Source of the DNA: Cristatella mucedo
Lineage: Eukaryota > Bryozoa > Phylactolaemata > Cristatellidae
Direction: 5' to 3'
Assembly: GCA_009760855.2 (NCBI GenBank)
Contig: WPIO01000042.1
Coordinates: forward strand, 1,014,501 to 1,074,500
Length of the DNA: 60,000 nt
Position numbers and translations under genes: made by a program
Shown: positions 30,104 to 41,410 of the stretch, piece by piece
Position numbering within the stretch: the first letter of the stretch is position 1
Layout: each line of letters begins with the position of its first letter
The notes under the pieces: generated by a model
The model's database searches: none
Told to the model about the DNA's origin: nothing
The model's input: the letters and a program-made list of their open reading frames with translations, nothing else

Positions 30104-31089
30104 ACAATGGAAACTTGATGGAAATGAGAGCCTGCTGCTGCTGCTGCTGCTCTGCTGCTGATCCTCTTTGCTCTCACCCAGAGGAGATGGAGTGGTGCGT
30201 GGTTCATGCTGTGGCTGAGGTCCATGTGAATGTAACTGGGCTCATCTTTTTGGAAGCTGCTCTTAAAGAGCCACGGTCGAAATTGGTTAGTTGGCTAGCA
30301 GAAGGAGGAATGGATCTTGACCTATTCTGAACTGCTGCGGCAGGCCGTGCATGCACTGTGGCTGACTGTGCGCATTACCCACCAGTAAACTAGTGAGACT
30401 AATTCTTGTGCGAGCCTGCTGTACATCCAGGCTGCGTCCCGCCGACCTTCTGCTCTAGCAGTGTGTTTGCCCTGGTTTTTCCAGTATTACGACTTAACAA
30501 GGGTAGTGGTTGGCTGATGCAGCTGCAGTTACTTGCACTGATCACTGTTTAGCAAGAAGTTTTCAGACCAGTCTCGGTGGGCTTGTCTGTTGAGCAAACT
30601 ATTGCAAACTGTGCATGTTAGTTACGCTAAAGTATTTTGACTGCGTTATTCATTATAACGCATGGTGCTCAAGTTCCTGGTATAAAACAAACTTGTCGAG
30701 TCCTAGTTTCCAGCTTTGATTGTTTGTTGACTTTGTCTGAGCCAAGTCTTGTGAATGAAAATAATAATAATTAATCCAAGTCTTGTATTTGTAACGTAAC
30801 GTTAAAAAAATCTGTATCTGGTCATGCAACTCTCTGAAGGGAGAGCAGTAGCTAAGAGCTAGCGATAAGGATTTTATCGTGCTTAGACAAGTATGCTAAA
30901 GCCCACAAAGACCTTGCTTGCGCAAGCATGCAGAACACGTAAGGACAGCAGGTATTCGTGGCCACTGGTTGGTAAGAATCCTAGATTTCAATCATGCACA
31001 ATTGATTGACTATAAAGGACGCAGCAAAAGACAATGTGACTTGTGTTAGGGCTAAAAGCTGAGCACTGGTGCAGTCTTTAGCTGAGACT
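29561..31089. other. Non-coding with (TG)n and (CTG)n
   Basis: Holds (TG)n at 30072-30102 and a CTG run at 30132-30160. An open frame at 30007-30330 (plus) is an artefact of these. Nothing else recognised. Confidence 0.5.
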
Positions 31090-31440
31090 TGAATAATGCA
31101 AAGCCAGGGCATGTGGTATTATAATCCGGATAGTGAGTTCCAGGCATTTATTGATGGGTGCAAACTCAAGGCCCTATCGCCAAAGGATTTTAATGTAGCA
31201 CCAGGAACAGCAAGACGACCGGAAGCCGAGGAGCCGGGTGGGTGCAGGGTTTAAGAGTGATTCGGAAGAAGCCAGGATTTCGGATAGGTGAGCTGGCCTG
31301 AGCGATTGGAGCCACTTCCGTTTCTCGAGAGAGGATGTTAAGTTGGATTTTGGTGCTTCTTAGGGAGCCTGAAAAGTTCAGACAGAGTGGTGCAGCACCT
31401 TAAAATCTGGCTTGGATTTCTCCTGGGACAGGGCTGCTAA
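31090..31440 (-). mobile_element. LINE ORF2 C-terminus, decayed (family A-like)
   Basis: On the minus strand, TLKSFGDRALSLHPSINAWN followed by SLS corresponds to KSFGDHAFSSYAPKPWNSLP of the copy at 35230. The upstream part is barely readable. It differs enough to be an older relative or a separate subfamily. Confidence 0.5.
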
Positions 31441-33195
31441 CAAGCTGATTGAGGGAGTTCGATTGGAATTGAGCTCAATTATGGTGGATTGCTGGCTAGA
31501 GTGGGAGTGAGCTGTGTCATGTGATAGATGCCATCTGTGCAGATGACATGGGCTCAGCTGCAGTGGCCGACTCTGTGGGAGAGGCTTTGTCCAAGGTAGG
31601 CTGGCTGCCTGTTGCTTCCGGTTTGTTTATTTTTCCTTCTGCCATGCAGTTAGGTCAGACAGCATGGTTTTCTCTTTAAGGTTTTGCCTCAGCTGGGCTC
31701 GATCAGCTGGCAACCTGGCCGGAGTTCGTGAGGCATAACCTGTGCTGGTTTGCTACTGTCAGGTTTGTGGCCTGCTGCCTGGTGGTGTGAGCCTGTGTGA
31801 GCCTGTGTGTGTGGGGGGGGGGGGCTGCAATGATGCAATCTGTCAGTAACTACCTTGTCCAGTGGAATGAGCCGAAGGTCATAGGTCATAGGTCATAGCC
31901 GAAGGTCATAGGCAGACCCGGCTGTTCATTCATGACAGCTGCAGCTGAAATTACTTTGGTAGTAAGGTGCTGTCCAGCAGCCATAGGCGCTGCATCGGAA
32001 GCTGCAGCTGCAGTAAGCTTCTGACTTCCTTCCCTCCCACCAGATGATCACCAAGTTCGAGTCCTTCAACAACCACTTGTCTAGGATAAACTTCGATGAT
32101 GGTGCCTAGCCCCACCCAGTTACCATACCAACGGATTGTGAAAATTGCCTTTATTGCTCCAAGCAACTCCCAAATTTCAATGGAGCCTGTTTTGGACCGA
32201 ATGCCCTTATAACTGGGATTTTCAACCTGAAGATCATGTAGTAAACAGAAAATCTTGCTTATCTGCTGGGCTCACGACCAATCTGCCACTTTTCCTGACT
32301 GACGACCAACTAGACAAGAATAGGTCACGGCCTCCCCCCCCCCCCAAGTGAAACCTGGTATCAAGCCGACTCAAGTTAGGATTGTTGCCTTCCTTAGGCA
32401 CCAACTGATTTTGAAGACCTGAGCCGAAGCCAGGAAGTGGCAAGGGTGGCAGCTGCCACCCCCTGACCTGGTAGGTGGGAGCCGAGTCTGACACACACGA
32501 GAGAGGTCTGATGCTTGAGCTGCTGGTGCTGCTGCTGGCTGGCCCATTAGTGTTTGGCCAGGCTGTAAGCCTGCTTAAGCTGGGATCCCTTTACAGGGTG
32601 GCTTTGCCCCTCAGACTCCCTTGCATGGTTTTGCAAGTGGCAAGAACCTCTGGTGGAAGACCTACTTCACCATTTTGAGGTAAGACAACAATGACAGATG
32701 TGCACCTTAGTGACATGGCCTATAACTGGTTGGCCTGGCAGCTTGTGGACCATATCTGGCAGCTCAGGTGAATTCTGGTGTGTCGATCGTAATATTAATT
32801 ACCATACATTTGTTTAATACCCTCGGAGAACTTTTTAAGTCTTTACCTATGCTGTAAGGGAAGCATGATCCCATGATTAGTGGTAACATGCACAATGTCT
32901 ATATAGCAGATGAATGCTTAGCCGGCAATTTCCATATCGCTGAGACTGATTCAGTGTCAGCCGGCGATCAGTGGGATCACTGCAGCATAAGAGTGGAAGC
33001 TGAGTGAGCATATTGTGACTGATTTATCGTTAAAAACTCATGTTTCATTAGAACTGACTGCAGCACTACACAAGTGACAGTGAGTGGCCAGGCCTACTGA
33101 AGCTTACCTCTTCAGGTCTGGTTGTTTTCTGTCAGTCAAGGTGGACTGGACCAATTATCATGATTTATGTATATCTGTTATCCAGCTACAAAGTA

Positions 33196-33197
<2 letters not shown>
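31441..33197. other. Non-coding, with a DR1-like motif cluster
   Basis: No gene recognised. Contains homopolymer runs (G at 31811-31824, C at 32333-32345) and the AGGTCA cluster listed separately. Confidence 0.45.
31876..31908 (+). promoter_or_regulatory. Cluster of four AGGTCA half-sites (DR1 spacing)
   Basis: AGGTCA at 31876, 31883 and 31890 are separated by one base each. A fourth lies at 31903. One-base-spaced direct repeats are the DR1 element bound by RXR/HNF4/COUP-TF-type nuclear receptors. It may be a by-chance 7-bp tandem repeat. It lies about 5 kb upstream of the transporter's first coding exon. Confidence 0.4.
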
Positions 33198-33377
<180 letters not shown>

Positions 33378-33444
33378 TGCACTGTGCACCCTAGCCCAGA
33401 CGGCCTGTGGTTTACCACAGGCATTAAACTAGCCAGGTCTACTA

Positions 33445-35610
33445 AGCCCAAGCTTGAAAAAGCATAAAAAAGATCAGGTCTGACTGTCCATCGACAGGCA
33501 TAGGAAGACTACTGTACGTCCTATCAATCGATCCAAGCAAAGGCCAAGTCTAGCTTCTATAAAAACATTGTTGAATCACAGATGCACAATCCAAAAATGC
33601 TGCTGTTGACAATTAACCATCTGCTCAACCTCTCCCAGATAAGCTCCTTACCTGATGATCCTTGTGATGATCTAGCCGTTCGTTTCTCTCGATTCTTTGT
33701 GCATAAGATAGACAAGATCAGGGAGTCCATCCCTGCGATGACAACATCCCCACTAGAATGCTGTTCCCCGATTCCTGGCTGCACCTCAATGTATACATTT
33801 AAGCAGGTCACTAGTGATCTAGTCCTGAAGTTCGTATCACAACCAAAGAAGAAACAAGTCCTCTGGACCCTATTCCCACTGTCCTGCTCCTACGTTGCAT
33901 TGATCTGCTGCTTCCATGCATAACTAACATAATTAATGTCATTAGCCTCAGGTCATGTCCCAGCACATTTCAAAAAGCTGTAGTCAGGCCACTTCTCAAG
34001 ATAGCAACACTAGACCAAGAGAACTTGAGCAACTACCGCAGTCTCCATTCTACCATTCCTATCAAACACACTAGAACGGGTCGTGGCAGACCAGCTGAAC
34101 TCATTCATCGAAAGCTCACACCTTGCTAGTAAGTTCCAGTCAGGCTTTAGAGCTAATCACTCCACAGAGTCAGCATTGCTTAGGGTATACAACGACCTAC
34201 TTAGGAATGCAGACATGGGTAGAGTGTCTCTGCTTGTTTTGCTCGATCTTTCGGCAGCTTTTGATACCATCGATCACAAAGTTCTTCTAGAGCGCCTCTC
34301 ATCTCGCCTGGGCATCACTGGCACTGCTCTGCAATGGTTCAGGTCCTATCTCAGTGAGAGACTCCAGTGTACTGACGTGAATGGACAAAGATTATCTGAA
34401 GTACCTCTGAAATATGGAGTACCTCAGGGCTTCGTGCTAGGTCCGGTTCTTTTCACGGTTTACACTCTCCCTCTTGCTGATGTGATTGCCAAGCACAATC
34501 TAGGCTTTCATTTCTATGCGGATGACACTCAGTTGTACCTTTGCTTTGATCCCTCCCAGCCTTCGAGCACCTCAAATTCTCTCAACCCACTTGCTGCATG
34601 AATTGATGACATCCGCACATGGATGGCAGCAAATTTTTCTAAAACTAAACGATGATAAAACCAACTTACTAGTCATGGGCAAACCCAGTGTGATTCAGAA
34701 ATTGGAAAGGCTGAAGCTCAACATTGGCTCTGCCAGCATATCTCCTGTTTAATCAGCTCGAAATCTAGGTGTCATATTCCAAAGCAACCTCTCGTTAGAC
34801 GACCATATCAGCTCTACAGTCAAATCTGCCTATTTTCAGTTTCATAACATTGCTAAATTTCGGGCTTGTTTAGATAAGGATACCACGGCCGAGTTGGTCC
34901 ATGCATTCGTGACATCCCATATCGACTTCTGCAACTCACTTCTTACTGGCCTACCAGCATGTGCGATCAAGAGATTGCAGCTGGTGCAAAACTCTGCAGC
35001 TAGGCTTGTCTGTCGTGAGCGTCGCAGTTGCCACATTACACCACTTCTCGTCGACCTGCACTGGCTACCAGTCAAGCAACGGATTGACTTCAAGGTTTTG
35101 TCGCTCACTTGTAGGTCACTTCATTCTTTGGCTCGAGCCAATCTCTCAGAAATACTCCCCCATCAGGCCAAGCATCGTACCACCAGCTTTTCGGAATCCA
35201 ACAGTCTACAAGTACCTCGTAAAAACCTCAAATCCTTTGGAGACCATGCATTTAGTTCGTATGCTCCCAAACCCTGGAACTCCCTGCCGACCTGCGTCAG
35301 AACATCCTCTGACCTGACCACATTTAAAAAGAACTTAAAAAACCTATTTATGACAGCATTTAGTGGGTCCCTGTGAATCGTCCTTCATGACTTATCCGTG
35401 CTGACACTGTGCATGCTGCCACTAACCACATTTGTATGCAGACCCTGTGCATGTCACCCCTAACCATGTTATTCATTTTGTTTGTTTATCGAGCATGATA
35501 TTACTGACCATTCAACTGCATTTCTCTTTGCAGCAAGTGTAAGGCGCCTAGAGAGAGATGAGTTCTCTGAGGGCGCTTTATCAAGTGCATTAGTATTATT
35601 ATTATTATAG
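33445..35610 (+). mobile_element. LINE family A (L2/CR1-like), longest copy, frameshifted
   Basis: In order: an endonuclease-RT linker remnant (about 33445-33560), a pre-RT region (DDLAVRFSRFFVHKIDKIRE), and an RT domain at 34083-34601. The RT shows FRANHSTESALL, LLDLSAAFDTIDH, GVPQGFVLGPVLF and the catalytic YADD in FYADDTQLY. A thumb/connection part follows at 34516-34752, then the ORF2 C-terminus at 34894-35376 (KSFGDHAFSSYAPKPWNSLP), the 3' UTR and a TTATTATTATT tail. The endonuclease domain is missing (5' truncation) and ORF2 is broken into at least four frames, so it is not mobile. The intact YADD motif and clear conservation suggest moderate age. Clade assignment (L2 against CR1/Rex1) is by eye. 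Confidence 0.88.
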
Positions 35611-35845
35611 CTCAATTCGACTCCATTACCGGTGCTGCATCCTGAATTATAACTGTCAGCCTATCTTAGGGCAGGCACAGGCTTTTTATTCGGCCTCTAC
35701 CTTAAACTATTGTACAATCGCTTAATCGAGAATAATGAATATCTGCTATGATCCGGCAGGTTTAGATGGTGAAGCCGGTTCACTAACTGGGTCCCAGACC
35801 TAATTCGAGTACTAGCGCCTGGATATTTCCTACTTGCACACGGAG
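35611..35845. other. Short spacer, nothing recognised
   Basis: No feature seen. Confidence 0.4.
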
Positions 35846-36012
35846 GTCAGCTAGTTAAACTGACTCGTTTACGTAGCAGCCGAAGAGCCTTGAAGACTAC
35901 TGCAGCCCCTTGCTATGGGCTATACAGAGTCACCTGCTGCAGGACTCGAACCCAGTGAGGGTCACAGGGTCGTGCAGGGCAAGAGCCTTGACCCCTGGCC
36001 TGGCACAGTGGA
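35846..36012 (-). mobile_element. tRNA-derived SINE, family B
   Basis: On minus: CACTGTGCCAGGCCAGGGG head, then a GGGTTCGAGTCCTGC B box, the TGACTCTGTATAGCCCATAG body, CTTCAAGGCTCTTCGGCTG and a GAGTCAGTTTAACTAGCTG end. Same order as the plus copies at 40341 and 41010. Confidence 0.7.
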
Positions 36013-36448
36013 CCTGACAGGATTCCATTGAGCTCCGTGCAGGTCGCGCCTGCCATGGCCAATGTGGGCAATCAGAAAACCAAAATCATACACCGTATAC
36101 AATATGTTTGCACATCTGCTGAGCACGTTTTTAGATGTATGCATTTTCTGCAAAATCTCATAGCTGTCCTCTCCTTGCTCTAGTGGCTATCGGTTGCACT
36201 CGACAAGTTCGGTGTAAGCCGAGTTGACTTGCTTTCACTGGTCACAGGTACTGGTTACTGGTCACAGTTGGCCTGTTGACATGTGGAGTCAGTCAGCAGG
36301 CCAGTGCCCCTAGGAAATCAGCTGGTTGACATAGCCACTAATGGCTTACAGCCCTCCTGAATGTCCTGCCCCAGGCCTGAGGTCTGCTAGCAGTTCGGCT
36401 TGTAATGGATATGCAGCACGGTGGTTACCCCAGAGCTATCCTCACACT
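36013..36448. other. Non-coding, nothing recognised
   Basis: No open frame or repeat of note. Confidence 0.45.
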
Positions 36449-36790
36449 GTAATGTAATGTAATGTATCTCCGTCTGTAACTCCACAAAGTCATAAAGACT
36501 ATGTGGGTGTTACGCAGGAGAGTTTTGTATAGCGCACTCACAGCCTAAGCGGCTTTCGGTATGCATTCGGTAGCCAACAGACTTCGTCTCATGCAACAAA
36601 GAGAAAGTGGGAAGCATAGCAGAGTCAGGATAGCAGTTAAGGTTGTGAGTAGCATGGAAGTAGCAGCTCAGGACCTCTGAAAAGAATGAGCCATAGTCGG
36701 CAGCAGAAGAGCAGTTGTCGTTGCGTAAGAATTGTGGAAGCAAGTTCCACAGTCTAGGATCTGCAGAGCTAAAGCTTCTGTAGCCAACGA
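36449..36790 (-). mobile_element. LINE family B 3' end
   Basis: GTAATGTAATGTAATG tail on plus, then the same 3' UTR and coding remnant (minus: LPQFLRNDNCSSAADYGSFF) as 5506-6014. 5'-truncated. It lies about 160 bp before the transporter exon's splice acceptor. Confidence 0.85.
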
Positions 36791-36950
36791 ACGGTCTTTA
36801 AATCAAAAGCTCTCATGCACGTGGTCCAGAGTCTACCCTTTGGCTTAGCAATTTGTTTCAGGTGCCAGTCATTGGCCCAGCCAAAGTGCCAGGCATCTGA
36901 AGTTTGATGTTGTTTTAGGAAAGGAAGCCTTCCTTCCTCCTATCACTACA

Positions 36951-37061
36951 GCCTCTGCCGAAGGCAGCAAAGGAAGCAGTCGATTGAGCAGCAGACGCCA
37001 GAGCGGACGCCAGCAACAGCTCGTGCTGCACGAGCTTGGCGTCTCTCGACCGGCTGTCGTC
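36951..37061 (+). other. Probable 5' UTR part of SLCO4A-like exon, with splice acceptor
   Basis: CCTTCCTTCCTCCTATCACTACAG ends at 36950 and is a strong polypyrimidine-AG acceptor. The frame is open from 36849 (after TAG 36846-36848), but no ATG occurs before 37062, so this part is read as 5' UTR. A coding upstream exon is possible but not needed. Confidence 0.5.
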
Positions 37062-38084
37062 ATGCTGACTGCCGGAGGTGCTTCCCAGCCTACAGGAAGT
37101 CGCGATTGGAACTGCACCGAGCGCCCTCGGTCGAGCGACCTTGACGAGGCTGCCGACTGCGACTGCGCACACGCCAACGTCGCCGGGCTCGCAGACGCCG
37201 CCGCCCCAACCACTGCTCTGCAGCCTAAGCGCCCGCCGGGCGATCAGGCCGACTGTGATGTCGCTGCCGTAGACGACGATCGCGGCAACGTGGATGGCCG
37301 CCACGGCGGCAGGCCTCCACTGCAGCCGCTTCCCAGGACCGGTCGCTACGGCTTTCGGGCTTTTGCGCCAGACTGGCTGCAGCGGCTCAACGCACCCGGC
37401 CCGTTTCTGGCCTTCCTGTGCTGGTTCACATTCATCCAGAGCTTCCCTGTCAACGGTCTCATGAACGTCAACACGACGACGTTGGAGCGCCGCTTCCGCC
37501 TGACCAGCGCCCAGGTGGGCTTCATCAGCAGCATGTACGACATCGTCGGTGGCCTGGTCGTGCTGCCGATCAGCTACTACGGCGGCCGTGGCCACAAGCC
37601 GCGCTACCTGGCCGTGGCCTCGCTTTTCATACTCGCCGGCAGCCTCGTCATGCTGCTGCCGCACGTCCTCGCCGGGGCCTACGACTACCCTTCCGCTGCC
37701 GGTGCTGCTGCTTCCGGGCAGGCCTGTGGCAGAGGTGGCAACGGCCGGAACGCAACCGCCGCACTCCTCGGTGGCGGGGGCGGCGGTGGCAGCAGCTGCG
37801 CAGCCGACGAGGCAGCCGGCGGCGCGGTGAGCGGCTTCTTCTACCTGTTCCTCTTCGGCATGGGGCTCATGGGCTGCGGCGGCATTACGCTGTACACGGT
37901 GGGCACCGTGTTCATCGACGAGAACCTTCCGGCCGACCGAGCCAGCGTATTCACGGGCATCTTCTTCGGCTTCACCTCGCTGGGCTCGGCCGCTGGCTTC
38001 CTTGCCGGCAGCCGCTTCCTGGCAGTGTATGTTGACACGCCGGCTCGGCCGCCCACGGATCTGACTCAGGAGGATCCTCAGTGG
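37062..38084 (+). CDS. SLCO4A1-like: SLCO4A-like organic anion transporter, coding exon 1
   Basis: OATPs are 12-TM plasma-membrane carriers for sodium-independent uptake of amphipathic anions such as steroid conjugates, thyroid hormones and prostaglandins. This exon encodes residues 1-341. It has an Ala/Asp-rich cytosolic N-terminus, the GRYGFRAFAPD motif (94-104) typical of the 4A subfamily, then TM1 (about 115-132), TM2 (152-171), TM3 (182-201), TM4 (257-279) and TM5 (295-319). The loop between TM3 and TM4 (about 204-254) carries a Gly/Ala-rich insertion unusual for the family. The exon ends in DPQW at a phase-0 donor TGG|GTGAGC; the next exon resumes with VGAWW. ATG 37062 is the first in the exon and gives an N-terminus of family-typical length. 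Antisense and shifted frames over this exon (for example 36915-38261 minus) are shadows. Confidence 0.93.
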
Positions 38085-38734
38085 GTGAGCCGCTGGCGCG
38101 TCGTCTGCTGATCGCCGCGCGAGCAGCCAGCCACGAGCAGCATCCTTGCCGGTCCCCCCTCCATCCACCCACCGCGTCCTCCGAGAGGCACATGGCCATG
38201 CCGAGCTTGCAAACGCCAAGGCTGCGTCCGGTAGGCTTCGAGGAGCAGGTGCAGCGAGCACCTGCAGCAGCTGCTCCTGTTCCCAGCATCTGCTCCTGCT
38301 CCTCCTCCGGCTCTGGCCTAGCCGATCTGCTCAGACTGCTCAGCTTGCTGCCTCGGCTGAACCGTGGGTAACAGCTGTAGTAGGCGTGGCTGTGCGGGAG
38401 GCAGACTAAGACAGGGGATCCCCTGTGCTGAAGCTAGTGGAATGAATGGCACAGGCTCAGCAGATGGCGGCATCGATACGCTGTGGTTAGAAAAATGATT
38501 GTAGTTAGTAATAGTTATGATAATAATAAGACATTCGTATAGTGCCCTAAGTGAGGTGTATCTATTCCCAGGGATTCTATGTCTGCTGTAGAGCAGGCAA
38601 ATGTCTGGCATGCGAATGTCAGTGACGAATTGCTGAAACCGATCAGCAGCCAAGGTGGAAGTCATTAAATCATGTGTCACTGATCTAACCTTTTTAAACC
38701 TGCTAGATTTTCTATCTTTCCTGATATCTCCCCA

Positions 38735-38737
<3 letters not shown>

Positions 38738-38804
<67 letters not shown>
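38738..38804. repeat. (TC)n microsatellite
   Basis: Uninterrupted TC dinucleotides in intron 1. About 200 bp upstream, at 38518-38570, a TAATAATAAG and AGTGCCCTAAG stretch resembles the 3' tail of LINE A on the minus strand, but weakly. Confidence 0.9.
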
Positions 38805-38808
<4 letters not shown>

Positions 38809-40089
38809 TCTGGCTGCCGATTGGGCTACCAGTAGGCATACAGCAATAATCGTTAGGCTCCATTTGTTGTTGAAATCCTTTTTATTTAGATGTCACAACT
38901 CATCTCGCAGTCCGCAGAATAGAGATACAGCTTGGCTGCAGTGACAGCTACAGTCACTGCTCATCTTGCGCACCAGTATTGCTGCATTCACTTCCCTCTG
39001 CTGCTTTCTTGACCGGTATATGTGAGCATTACATCAGGTTAAGCCGAAACCGTTCACTGGCCTCTAGTCTGCATGCCTTTTCTGAGAAATTTCAAATCTG
39101 CATCTGCGATGCCAACAATGGTTTACCAATCGGCTACTCGTATTCGGAATATTCGGCACGAAGTGTCACATGCAGCTGATTTAGAGTTGTTAGTCGTGAA
39201 ACAGCACCTTGCCTCGGCAGACTGAAGCTGCATACTGGACCACTGCAGCTGCACACTCCTGCTGCCGGGTGCTGCTATGGCTGCTTTACCAACCTCAGGG
39301 GTCGACTGAAGTTGGGGAAGGGAGGGGCCGGCCAATCAGCACTGCTGCTCTGTGCTTTCTGCTGCATTCAGCCTGAGCTCATTCTACTGCTGTCGCTGCT
39401 GCTGCTGCTTGGGAAGCAGCTGCAGCTGCCAGTCAGCAGCAGCGCCGAGCAGGCGTGTAGCTGCGGCGGCGCGTAGCATCCGAAACAGTCTCGTCTGCCA
39501 TATTCCGGTGACTGCTTTGATGGCTCACATCTATCAGCCAAGATGCATTGGCCGCCTGCTCTCCACCGGATCTCCCTGCCATCAGGCCATCAGTCCCCCC
39601 ATCGGAAGTTAACAGTAGCAGTGTAGCTGTCTGCACCAGGCATACGATCCGACTGAGCCTCTGCTGCTGCTGTTGAGGCTTGGCTGCTTGTGATTATCAC
39701 AGCAAACAGACGCGTTGTGCAGTGCTTGAGCTCTAGATTGTGACCACTGTTTCTATTCCTTATGCATTGACAGAAGGAAATAAGGTGCTAGCATATTAAT
39801 TATGCATCAATCATCTTACTTACCGTTAAGAATGGAAGAACTCTTTCGAGATGCTGGCCGATGGTGCAGGGCTGGTCCGACTCGTCGATGTCCCTGTGTC
39901 CCTTGCTGCTGCTTGCAAGACACTGTCATCTCATCGGATGCTCTGCCCGAGCTCTGAGCCTCGTCGGTCCTTATTTAGAGCTTTTATAGAGGCCACGGTC
40001 ACGTGATTATGTGTGAGAGTGTGCGAGTGTGTTCTGTTGTTACTCATCATGCGCTGCTGCACTCGGCTGACAAATGCCCCCCTCCCAGG

Positions 40090-40165
40090 ACCTCAGCCTG
40101 TGGGTAAGGTGCTTGCACATCGTTACCCAGATCGTGGCTTCGAGTCCTGCTGCTGCATAGGATGT
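40090..40165 (+). mobile_element. SINE family B, head only
   Basis: CAGCCTGTGGGTAAGGTGCT, then ATCGTGGCTTCGAGTCCTGC (B box), then loss of the body. Confidence 0.6.
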
Positions 40166-40340
40166 CATTGGTTCAACAGAATGGAGCAGTTTCAGTGAAG
40201 TTGATCAATGATACATAGTAAAGTTCTTAACTGGCATCTGGCTCGCTGATTTTTTTTCGGCTAGGCTAAGTCGACTCTGCGTATAAGATTATGTTCGGGC
40301 TAGCAAATGGGCATTCTTATATGCAGAGTATTCCCATACC

Positions 40341-40510
40341 TAGCCGTGATGGCTGGCACGCTAGGTAATGCAGTTGCTTTTCACGACCTCGGTCCCGACG
40401 TCGTGGGTTCGAATCCTGCTGTGGGTGATCCTGTATCGCCATTGCAAGTGATGATGGCAGCCGTCAAGGCTCTTCTGTCGCTATACAAAAGAGGCTGTTA
40501 AATCAGCTAG
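40341..40510 (+). mobile_element. tRNA-derived SINE, family B (good copy)
   Basis: TAGCCGTGATGGCTGGCACG head (A-box region), GTGGGTTCGAATCCTGC B box matching the tRNA consensus, body GTGATCCTGTATCGCC, AAGGCTCTTCTGTCGCTATA and end GAGGCTGTTAAATCAGCTAG. It is the clearest reference for the family in this window. Confidence 0.85.
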
Positions 40511-40869
40511 TCCTACTTACGTGAAGGGTGACTACTATTGGGACTAAATGTGGGATGAAGAACTACTATTCTCATAAGCAGAGTATATCTGATGTTCTTA
40601 GACGTAGAGTCGACTATATTGCAATTCTGTTTTGGCTAGTCTGGCAAAAAAGCCACTAGGTGCACTGCAGCTGCTGATGAATATGGTTGCACAGCTAGTA
40701 GCAAATCCCATAGGTTTGAGCACGTGTGTTTTCCTTGCACACGGATCCTCGATGGATTCTGGTTGATCCACTGATCAACTGAGTTAAGTTCTTGAGCTTA
40801 ACCGCAAGACCCGTGACATCTTGCTTGGCCCCTTCGTACCTAGTTGATTTACTGCACTAGTTTCTGTCT

Positions 40870-41410
40870 CTTTGTGTTCTCAGGTCCTTTATGGAAAATA
40901 AATTAGCTGTTCTACTCCTCTACTTAAAGGCGATTGGCAACAGACGCTTTTGCTCCACTCAATTCCCTAATTCTTACGAAACGGCATTTTCACTCCTGCT
41001 GCCGTCTTTGGGTCTTAGCCCAGTAGATAAGGTGCTCCTTCTTCACGACCCGGGTCGTGGGTTCGAGTCCTGCAATGAGCGATCCGTTATTGTCTACTGT
41101 GAGCGGTGGCGATAGTCATTAAGGCTCTTCCGTTGCTATTCGAATGAGGCTGTTAAATCAGCTACCAGTATGGCACATCCTGTCCAGCAGTCCTGAGTTG
41201 CTACTTCCATGCTACTCACTACCCAACTGCTCTTCTGACTCTGCTATGCTTCCCACTTTCTCTTAGTTTCGAGAAATTAAGTCTATAGGCTACCGAATGC
41301 TTACCGAAAGTCGCTTACGCTTCGAGTGCTAAAAAGATAATTTCTTGCATAGCACTCACACGGTCATTATGGCTGTGTGGAGCTACAGACAGGGGTACAT
41401 TACCTGGCAT
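40870..41410 (+). mobile_element. LINE family B fragment interrupted by a SINE
   Basis: The left part (40880-41005) reads as the DNKLAVLLLRLK stretch of the family B ORF. The right part (about 41195-41410) continues with CTTCCATGCTACTCAC, CTATGCTTCCCACTTTCTCT and the 3' UTR. A SINE B sits between them, so the LINE is older than the SINE. Confidence 0.75.
41010..41165 (+). mobile_element. tRNA-derived SINE, family B, nested in LINE B
   Basis: TCTTAGCCCAGTAGATAAGG head, GTGGGTTCGAGTCCTGC B box, GCGATCCGTTATTGTC, GGTGGCGATAGTCATTAAGG and GAGGCTGTTAAATCAGCTAC. Confidence 0.8.

Noticed and set aside
33445-35610. Domesticated or active reverse transcriptase gene
   Set aside because: The YADD motif is intact, but the frame is broken several times, the endonuclease is missing and the 3' UTR and ATT tail are those of an ordinary LINE.
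36984-36986. Start of the transporter at this in-frame TTG
   Set aside because: Animal nuclear genes rarely start at TTG. ATG 37062 is the first ATG in the open frame and gives a family-typical N-terminus.
36915-38261. 448-codon open frame on the minus strand
   Set aside because: It is antisense to the SLCO4A-like exon 1, Ala/Arg/Gly-rich with no family resemblance, and runs past the splice donor. It is a by-product of the GC-rich coding strand.
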